Shown here piece by piece: positions 36,580-43,402 of a stretch of 44,405 bases of DNA. The notes beneath the pieces are model-generated. The model ran no database searches and was not told the origin of the DNA. It worked only from the letters and a program-made list of their open reading frames with translations. The position numbers were made by a program, and so were the translations under genes. How positions within the stretch are numbered: position 1 is the first letter of the stretch; each line of letters opens with the position of its first letter. Origin of the DNA: Saprospiraceae bacterium (GTDB lineage: Bacteria > Bacteroidota > Bacteroidia > Chitinophagales > Saprospiraceae); the NCBI GenBank assembly GCA_016787525.1, contig JAEUUP010000081.1:1-44405 (forward strand), read 5' to 3'.

Positions 36580-36900
36580 AAACAGACAAAAGAGTTTGTC
36601 ACTTAAACTGAATCTGAAAATGATTTGGTTTCCCAGTTTTGGCACTTCTTCATGAGATTTGCAATAAAGGTTTAAAAGCGTATTTGCTGCCGAAGACTGA
36701 GGGGTGTAAGAGTCCATAATTCGCGTACGGTTGAACGAAGAACTATTTCCAAAAACCAGAAAATTTTTCACTGTACACGAGGGCTGTTAAAACCCTCAGT
36801 TGTGTCGGTTGCAAACCAAAAACCGATTCAATTATTTATTTTACCTTTCTTCATACGAAGCCTCCAACCTTGACAGGAATCAAAGTTGGAGGCTTTTTTT
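36580..36900 (+). ncRNA. Candidate non-coding RNA, about 320 nt
   Basis: Bounded by a TAnnTTTGC promoter-like element (36565-36573) and a strong plus-strand terminator (36858-36900), with no gene between on this strand. The 5' end can fold as GACAAA-AGAG-TTTGTC (36585-36600), and GAGGG/CCCTC (36779-36783/36793-36797) forms another hairpin. It does not match tmRNA, RNase P RNA or 4.5S RNA by the landmarks I know; 6S RNA is possible but not shown. A one-mismatch repeated word is present at 36695. Confidence 0.35.
36858..36900 (+). terminator. Rho-independent terminator, plus strand
   Basis: AAGCCTCCAAC (36858-36868) pairs with GTTGGAGGCTT (36885-36895), with a run of seven T ending at 36900. 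There is no T tail on the minus strand, so it serves a rightward transcript, although no plus-strand protein gene precedes it. Confidence 0.85.
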
Positions 36901-36929
36901 ATGTGTCAAACAATGATGGAACGCAGGCT

Positions 36930-37463
36930 TTACCACCCCATCTGCGTTTTCAGATTGATGATATGTGCCGTGTGGTGTCTGCCATGCCAAGAATACATAT
37001 TGGTCAAACCACCTAATTTAATAGAATCATTGAGTCCTGGATGAAATACTGTACGGCTAAATTCTGTCCAAGACATACCCCTCAGTATGGCGACGAAACG
37101 TTGGTGCAATCGCTCAATCAACTGGAGCGATACTTCAATATCGAGTTTATAGTCGGGCAACTCTGCCCACAATTGTTCTTCATAGGGTTTTATCGTCGGA
37201 TTATCTTCGGTCAAACCCAATTTCAAGCGAATAATGGCATTCATATGACTGTCTGCAACGTGATGCACCACTTGCCGTACCGTCCAACCACCAGACCGAT
37301 AAGGTGTGTTCAATTGTTCGGGGGTCATATTTTGTACCGCATCGCGTAATTGCCTCGGTAGTTTTTCAATATCAGCAATCCAACTTTGGACTTCTTCTTG
37401 ACTAAAAGCCGTTGGATTGGGCATTCTGCCAATCGGATAACGAAGTTGCTCGAGTGATTCCAT
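36930..37463 (-). CDS. YfiT/BstA-like DinB-fold metal-dependent thiol-transferase family protein
   Basis: 177 aa, very like Bacillus YfiT (BstA) in length and pattern: LRYPIGRM near the start, PRQLRDAVQNMTPEQLNTPY, GGWTVRQVVHHVADSHMNA (about 58-76, first metal His) and MYSWHGRHHTAHI (about 157-169, the two other metal His). YfiT binds a divalent metal, and BstA acts as an S-transferase using bacillithiol. Many Bacteroidota carry this family, and bacillithiol use is plausible. The repeated word at 37078 encodes ILRG in RFVAILRGMSWTEF, where relatives also have LLR. Confidence 0.85.
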   Translation of the reverse strand: MESLEQLRYPIGRMPNPTAFSQEEVQSWIADIEKLPRQLRDAVQNMTPEQLNTPYRSGGWTVRQVVHHVADSHMNAIIRLKLGLTEDNPTIKPYEEQLWAELPDYKLDIEVSLQLIERLHQRFVAILRGMSWTEFSRTVFHPGLNDSIKLGGLTNMYSWHGRHHTAHIINLKTQMGW

Positions 37464-37618
37464 CTGAGTGATTTTAAATAGTTTTGACTTTACAGAAAAA
37501 GAGTTTTATACGCGGCGAAGTTAGTGAATCACTGTTTTGTGCCATCAATATTTCGCTGAGTGACAAAAAATAAAATATCTATTCGGTTGGCTTTAATGAT
37601 AAAAACACCGTTTTTTCC

Positions 37619-37627
37619 TAACTTTGC
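37619..37627 (+). promoter_or_regulatory. Candidate -7 promoter element of ruvX, implying a leaderless mRNA
   Basis: TAACTTTGC matches TAnnTTTGC and ends 5 bases before the ATG at 37633, so transcription should begin at or next to the start codon. No strong -33 element is seen. Confidence 0.5.
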
Positions 37628-37632
37628 GCCCT

Positions 37633-38064
37633 ATGGCAAGAATAATGGGCATTGATTATGGTGGAAAGCGCACGGGCATAGCAGTGACTGACCCTTTGCA
37701 AATCATTGCAAGCCCGCTTGATACTGTTCCTACTGAGGGGGTACTTCAATATCTGGAAACTTATTTTTTTACAGAAGAAGTTGAACGCATCATCGTTGGT
37801 GAGCCTCGGAAACATGACGATACTGAGGCTGAAATCATGCCTAAAATCCGCCAATTCATTGCGGATTTGAACAAAAAATTCCCCCATATTCCCATTGATA
37901 TGCAAGATGAGCAATACACGAGTCATCAAGCCAAACGCATCATTTTGCAAGCAGGTATTCCTAAAATGAAAAGACGTGATAAGTCATTGGTGGACAAAGT
38001 CAGTGCCTCAATCATACTGAGGGAGTGGATGGAAGCTAATGGTAAATGGGAAAGATATGTGTAA
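37633..38064 (+). CDS. ruvX: Putative pre-16S rRNA nuclease / Holliday junction resolvase-like YqgF
   Basis: 143 aa from ATG 37633 (a TTG at 37624 would place the start inside the promoter element). YqgF/RuvX family, RNase H fold: MGIDYGGKRTGIAVTD (5-20, first catalytic Asp), IIVGEPRKHDD (about 53-63), DEQYTSHQAK (about 92-101) and VDKVSASIIL (about 119-128, last Asp). It processes the 5' end of 16S rRNA in Escherichia coli. It is followed by def on the same strand. The repeated word encodes TEG in VPTEGVLQYL (37731), and a one-mismatch copy gives IILREW (38015). Confidence 0.9.
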   Translation: MARIMGIDYGGKRTGIAVTDPLQIIASPLDTVPTEGVLQYLETYFFTEEVERIIVGEPRKHDDTEAEIMPKIRQFIADLNKKFPHIPIDMQDEQYTSHQAKRIILQAGIPKMKRRDKSLVDKVSASIILREWMEANGKWERYV

Positions 38065-38157
38065 TTTTGGATTTACGATTTTGGTGTTTCCTTAAGATTG
38101 CACAGATTTTAGGGTTTAAGTATTTACAATAATAACGAATCAACGAATAAGAAAATA

Positions 38158-38718
38158 ATGCTGTTACCAATTTACGCTTATGGGCACCCAGTTTTGAAAA
38201 AAGTGGCAGATGATATTACGCCCGAACATCCTAACTTGACTGAATTGATTAAAAACATGTGGGATACCATGTACGACGCAAGTGGCGTTGGCTTGGCTGC
38301 TCCGCAAATCGGACAGTCTATCCGCCTTTTTGTTATTGATACGGAGCAATTGGAAAAAGATGAAAAACCCGATTTCAAAGGCTTCAAAAAAATATTTATC
38401 AATGCGCAAAAAATAGAAGAAACAGGCGAAAAATGGAGCTACGAGGAAGGCTGTTTGAGTATCCCGAACATTCGAGGCGAAGTTTTGCGCAAGCCTTTGC
38501 TAAAAATTCGTTATCTTGACGAAAATTTTGTCGAACATATTGATACTTTTGATGGCATCAATGCCCGCGTCATCCAACACGAATACGACCACATAGATGG
38601 TATTCTGTTCACTGACCTTTTGTCGCCTGTCAAACGGACTTTGATTCGCAATAAATTGGAAAATATCCGTCGTGGTAAAACCAATGCAGAATACAAAATG
38701 AAATTTGTCGTGAAGTAG
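38158..38718 (+). CDS. def: Peptide deformylase
   Basis: 186 aa. It removes the formyl group from nascent proteins at the ribosome. All three metal-site motifs are present: GVGLAAPQIG (about 43-52), EGCLSIP (about 97-103, Cys ligand) and QHEYDHIDG (about 141-149, two His ligands and catalytic Glu). The length is normal. It lies 93 bases after ruvX, and the leader before its ATG is made of AACGAAT-like units with a period near 7. It has no internal repeated word. Confidence 0.95.
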   Translation: MLLPIYAYGHPVLKKVADDITPEHPNLTELIKNMWDTMYDASGVGLAAPQIGQSIRLFVIDTEQLEKDEKPDFKGFKKIFINAQKIEETGEKWSYEEGCLSIPNIRGEVLRKPLLKIRYLDENFVEHIDTFDGINARVIQHEYDHIDGILFTDLLSPVKRTLIRNKLENIRRGKTNAEYKMKFVVK

Positions 38719-38725
38719 TGATTGG

Positions 38726-38801
38726 TTATTGGTTACTCGTTATTGATTATTCGTGTATTGAGTAACGAATCAACCAATAACAAATAACGAGTAACCAATA
38801 A
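38726..38801. repeat. 19-bp inverted repeat overlapping a heptamer array before the BASS gene
   Basis: TTATTGGTTACTCGTTATT (38726-38744) is the exact reverse complement of AATAACGAGTAACCAATAA (38783-38801). The right arm is part of a 7-base-period array (AATAACG, AGTAACC, AATAACG, AACCAAC at 38783-38810) that runs to within a few bases of the ATG at 38816. Confidence 0.7.
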
Positions 38802-38815
38802 CGAACCAACCAATA

Positions 38816-39727
38816 ATGAAAAACTATCTTTTTACCATTTCTATCTTCTTGGCAGCACTCATTGCCTACAATTTTCCACAATATTTCATTGAAATCAACG
38901 GCTTTCCACTCAAAAAGCTCATCATTCCGTTGCTTCAAGTCATTATGTTTGGCATGGGTACGACTATGTCGAAAGAGGATTTTATGGGTGTTGTCCGAAT
39001 GCCAAAAGCCGTTTTGATTGGTTTGATTTGCCAATTCACCATCATGCCATTTTTAGGTTTTTTTATTGCAAAAGCCTTTAATTTCCCGCCAGAGATTGCA
39101 GCAGGCGTGCTTTTAGTAGGCTGCTCGCCAAGTGGTTTGGCATCCAATGTGATGGCGTATATTGCCAAGGCAAATGTTGCCTTGTCCATCACCATCACGT
39201 CTTGTGCGACGCTCCTTGCGCCGATACTCACTCCTTTTTTAATGAAATCGCTGGGTGGAGAATATATTGACATCGAATTTTGGGGTATGTTTTGGGATAT
39301 TGCTCAAATGGTGATTCTACCCGTTGCAGTTGGTTATTTACTCAATTTGGTATTAGGCAAAAAAGGCGAATGGTTGCAACGCGTACTGCCCGTTGTTTCG
39401 ATGGTGGGCATTGCGCTCATTATCGTTGTCATCACGGCAGCAGGTCAAAAGTCCTTGCAAACGGTGGGTTTTTCGCTCATATTAGCCACGCTTTTGCACA
39501 ATTTAGGTGGTTTTCTTTTAGGTTACTGGGGCGCACGATTCTCAGGTCTTGCCGAGCAGGATTGTCGTACCGTTGCCATAGAAGTTGGTTTGCAAAACGC
39601 TGGCTTGGCTTCTGGTTTGGCTGTGACAATGGGCAAAATGACGACTGTGGGCATTGCGCCTGCTCTTTTTGGTCCCATTATGAATATCAGTGGGTCTATC
39701 TTGGCAGGTTGGTGGTCAAAGAAATAA
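38816..39727 (+). CDS. Bile acid:sodium symporter (BASS) family transporter
   Basis: 303 aa, about nine to ten membrane helices. The family marks GCSPSGLASNVMAYIAKANVAL (about 102-123, here split across the crossing helix) and IEVGLQNAGLASGLA (about 257-271) are the sodium-binding crossover regions of BASS/ASBT-type carriers. It likely moves an organic anion with sodium; in bacteria the substrate is often pantoate, pyruvate or other small acids, and cannot be chosen here. It follows def by 97 bases, so it may be in the same transcript. An exact CCCCTCAGTA lies 12 bases past its stop. Confidence 0.88.
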   Translation: MKNYLFTISIFLAALIAYNFPQYFIEINGFPLKKLIIPLLQVIMFGMGTTMSKEDFMGVVRMPKAVLIGLICQFTIMPFLGFFIAKAFNFPPEIAAGVLLVGCSPSGLASNVMAYIAKANVALSITITSCATLLAPILTPFLMKSLGGEYIDIEFWGMFWDIAQMVILPVAVGYLLNLVLGKKGEWLQRVLPVVSMVGIALIIVVITAAGQKSLQTVGFSLILATLLHNLGGFLLGYWGARFSGLAEQDCRTVAIEVGLQNAGLASGLAVTMGKMTTVGIAPALFGPIMNISGSILAGWWSKK

Positions 39728-39819
39728 AAATTGAGATACCCCTCAGTAAAACGGTTGCGAGAATGACAATAAACGTAAGATTTTAGTTTATATAAAAAAT
39801 AAAAATTAATTATATAGTC

Positions 39820-39851
39820 TTGACATTGTGGCAAAAATCTACTAGATTTGT
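39820..39851 (+). promoter_or_regulatory. Promoter of the small lipoprotein gene
   Basis: TTGAC (39820-39824) and TAGATTTGT (39843-39851); 20 bases separate TTG from TAnnTTTG. This is a good Bacteroidota-type promoter about 45 bases ahead of the ATG at 39895. Confidence 0.55.
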
Positions 39852-39894
39852 ATCCTGTTAATAACATTTTCTAACTCATTTAAATGTCTTGATT

Positions 39895-40530
39895 ATGAAT
39901 AATTTTACTCGCAACTCGCAACTCGCAACTTGTCTAAATTGGCTTCTGTCTTTCCTCATTCTTTTTACTTTTAGTAGCTGTCAAAAAGATTTTAATTTAC
40001 CTAAAAGTAGAAGCATCAACTCCCCTAAATTACTTTCACCTGTGGAAATGGACTTATTAATGAAACAAACTTCAAAAGAAAAGAAAAGTCCAGATATCTT
40101 TTATTTCAAATCAAGTGAACTGCCAAACTCGGTTTCTTCATTTTGTAGTAATCCTCAAGGTGCTGATGGTTGTTGTTGTATAGTTTTTACAGGTTATGCA
40201 CACAATCCATATCTATGGGTATTTTTTGCAGAAGACAGATATGATTTAGGGAGTAATTATGAATACAAGTTTTATTTTAAATTAAAGTATAATGGGCAAG
40301 TAATTTACGAGAATGACTATTGGGATGACTTTACAGATGGTCCCACTTGTGCAAACTTCGGTTATGGCAGAGGTGTTGGTCCGTTCTACCATTGTGGCGG
40401 TGAGTATGAAGTGACAGTACAAAAACGATATAGACAAATAGGTACATCAACTTTTAATGTTTGTTCAGAAGCCGTGTCCTCTTTCTATCCTGATGATCCT
40501 CCTGGTGTGCCTTGTAACCCAGGTGATTAG
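39895..40530 (+). CDS. Small lipoprotein, function unknown
   Basis: 211 aa from ATG 39895 (the TTG at 39889 is less likely). A lipoprotein signal (LLSFLILFTFSSC, lipobox Cys near residue 29) is followed by a Ser/Lys-rich linker and a Cys- and Tyr-rich domain (GADGCCCIVFTGYAH, TCANFGYGRG, YHCGGEYEV) that I do not recognise; paired cysteines suggest disulfides. The first codons contain the 7-base unit ACTCGCA three times in a row (39907-39927). The local DNA is more AT-rich than the flanking housekeeping genes. No repeated CCCCTCAGTA word is inside. Confidence 0.6.
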   Translation: MNNFTRNSQLATCLNWLLSFLILFTFSSCQKDFNLPKSRSINSPKLLSPVEMDLLMKQTSKEKKSPDIFYFKSSELPNSVSSFCSNPQGADGCCCIVFTGYAHNPYLWVFFAEDRYDLGSNYEYKFYFKLKYNGQVIYENDYWDDFTDGPTCANFGYGRGVGPFYHCGGEYEVTVQKRYRQIGTSTFNVCSEAVSSFYPDDPPGVPCNPGD

Positions 40531-40596
40531 TTTTTAAATTAATCATAGTAATCTGAAATTGAAAATTTATTATTGTTTTAACTTAAAGATTAAAAA

Positions 40597-41445
40597 ATGA
40601 ACTTTAAAACAATATTCATAATAATGATTTTTAATTCTTGGGTTAACATAAATAAGGCGCAAGAGATAAAAATAATTTTTTATGCGGGGACAAGTCAAAT
40701 TGGAGATACCGTACAATTCGGCTATAGATCAAACGCACAAATTGGTTTGGATACCATTCTTGGAGAGAAAAATATAAACTCATTGCCTTGGAGTAATTCA
40801 GAGATAAGAATTTTACAGAGGAATAAAAGTAACTTCTCGTGTTCTTATCAGATAAATATTGGAAAAGATACAATACCTATCTATTACTCACAGGTTTTTG
40901 ATTCTAAAAAAAACTTTCGTTCAACTAATGATACCAGCTATACTAATAGGTTGTTTGAAGTAGTAACAACTGCATCAACGAGTTCCACATGGCGTATTAT
41001 TCCAGACCGCCCTATGAATCAAATTTTAGACTCAATGATTGTCTTTGCTGATTCCTGTTTAGATATACATCATTCTCGAATAAATTTTAAAGATAATTCT
41101 TTCAGAGAATATGTTTACAACACTGCTGGTCTCAAGTTCTTGCTTTTTATCTTTAAAAAAGGAGTATTGACCCAAAACTATGATATTGCACATATTTTAA
41201 AAGAAAAAGAGAGGGTTTATCCTAATCCTTTTCTAAACCAAATTGCAATTTCTAATTTTGGAAGCAATAGAATAAAGACAATCCGTATTTACGATATTTT
41301 AGGGCGTGAGGTTTTTTCAAAAAAAGACGATTTTGGCGAACAAATAGAGCTCAATTTAAGCCATTTGAATCACGGTACGTTTTTGATGGTAGCATTTGAT
41401 AAAGAAATACGACAGCTTTTTAGTCGAACAATTGTCAAACAGTAA
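40597..41445 (+). CDS. Secreted protein with type A T9SS sorting domain
   Basis: 282 aa. Signal peptide at the N-terminus (IFIIMIFNSWVNINKAQ). The last 80 or so residues form a type IX secretion type A C-terminal signal: VYPNPFLNQIAISNF, then IRIYDILGREVF and LNLSHLNHGTFLMVAF. The middle (about 25-195) is a beta-rich region of unknown function. It is probably exported through the type IX system to the surface or medium. It follows the small lipoprotein gene by 66 bases in the same AT-rich segment, so the two may be functionally linked. Confidence 0.78.
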   Translation: MNFKTIFIIMIFNSWVNINKAQEIKIIFYAGTSQIGDTVQFGYRSNAQIGLDTILGEKNINSLPWSNSEIRILQRNKSNFSCSYQINIGKDTIPIYYSQVFDSKKNFRSTNDTSYTNRLFEVVTTASTSSTWRIIPDRPMNQILDSMIVFADSCLDIHHSRINFKDNSFREYVYNTAGLKFLLFIFKKGVLTQNYDIAHILKEKERVYPNPFLNQIAISNFGSNRIKTIRIYDILGREVFSKKDDFGEQIELNLSHLNHGTFLMVAFDKEIRQLFSRTIVKQ

Positions 41446-41451
41446 TTGGAT

Positions 41452-41489
41452 AAGAAAGCCGTTTTTGCTATTGCAAAAACGGCTTTCTT
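41452..41489. terminator. Strong bidirectional terminator
   Basis: AAGAAAGCCGTTTTTGC (41452-41468) pairs perfectly with GCAAAAACGGCTTTCTT (41473-41489), with a 4-base loop and T-rich DNA after it. It starts 7 bases after the stop of the T9SS-cargo gene. CCCCTCAGTA follows at 41513-41522. Confidence 0.85.
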
Positions 41490-41619
41490 GTTTTAATGAC
41501 GAACTTGCCCTCCCCCTCAGTAAAATCCCAAAACCAAAACCTTGATACAATTCGTATATATTTTTATGCGTTTTAAATGCCATTATCACCTATAATTGTT
41601 CACTAAAAAACGATTTATT

Positions 41620-42153
41620 ATGTTAAAAAAACTGGTTTTAGTTTCAAGCCTTTTCATTGTTCTATTATCAACAGCCTGTAAAAAAATCAACGAAGCACTC
41701 ACTTTTCAGTTGGGTTACACATCTAAAATCACTTACAACCCATCGTCAAGCATCAATTTGCCGTTCGATTTATTCACGTCAGACATCACAACGAACTCCG
41801 AAACAGAGTTTTCGACACGCAACACGAACAAGGATTTGATTGACAAAATTACACTCAAAGAGCTAAAATTGACCATCACTTCACCGACCGACCAACGTTT
41901 TGATTTCTTGTCTTCTGTCGAGGTTTATATTCAAGCCACCGATTTAGGCGAGTTGAAAATTGCCGAAAGTGTCAATATTCCAGAAAGTGTGGGCAACACA
42001 TTGACTTTGACGGTTGCCAGCAATGACATTGCACCTTATATTAAAAAAGACAAATTCAAATTGCGAGTCAAAACTGTGACAGATAAGACGGTAAGCCGCC
42101 AAATCAGCGTAGATGCTGCATCACAATTTGAAATCCAAGCAAAAGTTTTGTAG
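41620..42153 (+). CDS. Small lipoprotein, function unknown
   Basis: 177 aa from ATG 41620 (a TTG at 41596 would put eight residues before a normal lipoprotein leader). MLKKLVLVSSLFIVLLSTAC is a lipoprotein signal with Cys20 as the lipidated residue. The rest looks like a beta-rich domain (ITLKELKLTITSPTDQRFDFLSSVEVYIQA, FKLRVKTVTDKTVSRQISVDAASQF) similar in feel to other Bacteroidota outer-surface lipoproteins, with no motif I can name. It converges on aroB: its stop (42151-42153) abuts the aroB stop (42154-42156) with no base and no hairpin between. Confidence 0.7.
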   Translation: MLKKLVLVSSLFIVLLSTACKKINEALTFQLGYTSKITYNPSSSINLPFDLFTSDITTNSETEFSTRNTNKDLIDKITLKELKLTITSPTDQRFDFLSSVEVYIQATDLGELKIAESVNIPESVGNTLTLTVASNDIAPYIKKDKFKLRVKTVTDKTVSRQISVDAASQFEIQAKVL

Positions 42154-43212
42154 TTAGGACAATTGGCTGTAAAACGCCAAACTTTCAATGATATACTGAG
42201 GGGTTGCTGTACAATTGACAGCGACCTCTCCTATTTTAGGCAAAAAGGTAAAATTAATCTCGTTGCCATCGTTCTTTTTGTCTTGACGCATCAAAGCGAT
42301 AAGTTTTTGACTATCAAACTGTTGAATATCGTATTTGTCATAAATTTTTAAAATAAATTGCGTTATTTCTTCAAAATCTGCTTCTGGAAGCCCCCTCAGT
42401 ATTTTCGACAAATAAGCCTCACAAATCATACCTATCGCAATCGCTTCACCGTGCGTCAACGGATTATCAGTTTCTAAAGCCATACTTTCGACAGCATGAC
42501 CGATGGTGTGACCAAAATTCAAAGCCTTACGCAATCCGCGCTCAAACGGGTCAATTTCAACAACATGCTGCTTAACTTTTAAGGACGGGACAATGATTTT
42601 GTCCCAATCAACCGTCGTCAAATCGTCTATTTTGCTCAAATCAGCCCACTGTTCTGCATCGGCAATCAAAGCATGTTTGATGATTTCGGCAAAACCACTG
42701 CGCACTTCTCGCGGCGACAATGTTTCTAAAAACTCTGAACTGATAAAAACAGCTTTTGGATTAGCAAAAACGCCAATCGAATTTTTCACTGCTGCAAAGT
42801 CAATGCCCAATTTTCCACCAATAGAAGAGTCCACTTGCGACAAAAGCGTGGTTGGCATTTGTATAAAATCCATGCCTCGCTTGAAAGTGGAAGCCGCGAG
42901 ACCACCCATATCGCCAATCACACCTCCGCCCAAGCAAATGAGTGCCGAGCGACGGTCAGCCCGAGCCGCAAACATATCGAGCCAAATCTTCTGACACGTG
43001 TCAATCGTCTTATGGACTTCGCCCGATGGAATCCGAATCGTGTGCATTTTTTCAGGAAAACGGCTTCGGAAACGGTCTAAACAAGCCCCCTCAGTATGTT
43101 CGTCCACCAAAACGAGAATATGGGTGTATTTTTTTTCGTTTAAAAAATCGGTAAAAGTGGGCCAGAAATCGCCCACATGTATTTGATAATCAGATAGTTG
43201 TAAAGTTGTCAT
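42154..43212 (-). CDS. aroB: 3-dehydroquinate synthase
   Basis: 352 aa. It converts DAHP to 3-dehydroquinate in the shikimate pathway, using NAD and a divalent metal. Seen: GEVHKTIDTCQKIWLDM (about 64-80), LGGGVIGDMGGLAASTFKRG (about 94-113, NAD loop), PTTLLSQVDSSIGGKLGID (about 119-137), the metal ligands in ALNFGHTIGHAVE and LTHGEAIAIGM (about 230-258). The length fits. It has three exact repeated words: TEG in DEHTEGACL (43087), LRG in SKILRGLPE (42392), and PQY in TATPQYIIE (42194). The start codon sits in a 7-base tandem array (43208-43235). Confidence 0.93.
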   Translation of the reverse strand: MTTLQLSDYQIHVGDFWPTFTDFLNEKKYTHILVLVDEHTEGACLDRFRSRFPEKMHTIRIPSGEVHKTIDTCQKIWLDMFAARADRRSALICLGGGVIGDMGGLAASTFKRGMDFIQMPTTLLSQVDSSIGGKLGIDFAAVKNSIGVFANPKAVFISSEFLETLSPREVRSGFAEIIKHALIADAEQWADLSKIDDLTTVDWDKIIVPSLKVKQHVVEIDPFERGLRKALNFGHTIGHAVESMALETDNPLTHGEAIAIGMICEAYLSKILRGLPEADFEEITQFILKIYDKYDIQQFDSQKLIALMRQDKKNDGNEINFTFLPKIGEVAVNCTATPQYIIESLAFYSQLS

Positions 43213-43235
43213 TTGTTATCTGTCATTTGTCATCT
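43208..43235 (-). repeat. Four 7-base tandem units spanning the aroB start codon
   Basis: On the plus strand GTCATTT, GTTATCT, GTCATTT, GTCATCT (43208-43235). On the coding strand the units read AGATGAC/AAATGAC/AGATAAC, and the ATG of the last AAATGAC is the aroB start. Extra upstream ATGs recur every 7 bases in other frames. Confidence 0.7.
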
Positions 43236-43302
43236 TGGTCAATTGTCATTGACTAATTGACATTTTTAGCTGCAAAGAAACGAAGCTCAAAGGGTTTTGC
43301 AA

Positions 43303-43344
43303 ATAAAAAAACGTCCGAATCTCAACAGAATCGAGAATCGGACG
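43303..43344 (-). terminator. Terminator of birA
   Basis: On the minus strand CGTCCGA (43344-43338) pairs with TCGGACG (43318-43312), followed by seven T (43310-43304). A second hairpin, AAACCAAAC (43347-43355) with GTTTGGTTT (43371-43379), lies between it and the birA stop. Confidence 0.8.
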
Positions 43345-43402
43345 CTAAACCAAACTATGTATGAAAAATTGTTTGGTTTCTAATTTTATGCCAAAATGGA
43401 CT

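Noticed and set aside
36388-36606. 72-codon frame upstream of the candidate ncRNA, and a 75-codon frame on the other strand (36544-36771)
   Set aside because: No motif, poor start context, and they overlap promoter-like and structured RNA signals.
38726-38801. 19-bp inverted repeat as a terminator of def
   Set aside because: The loop is long (38 bases), no T run follows, and the right arm is part of the heptamer leader of the next gene.
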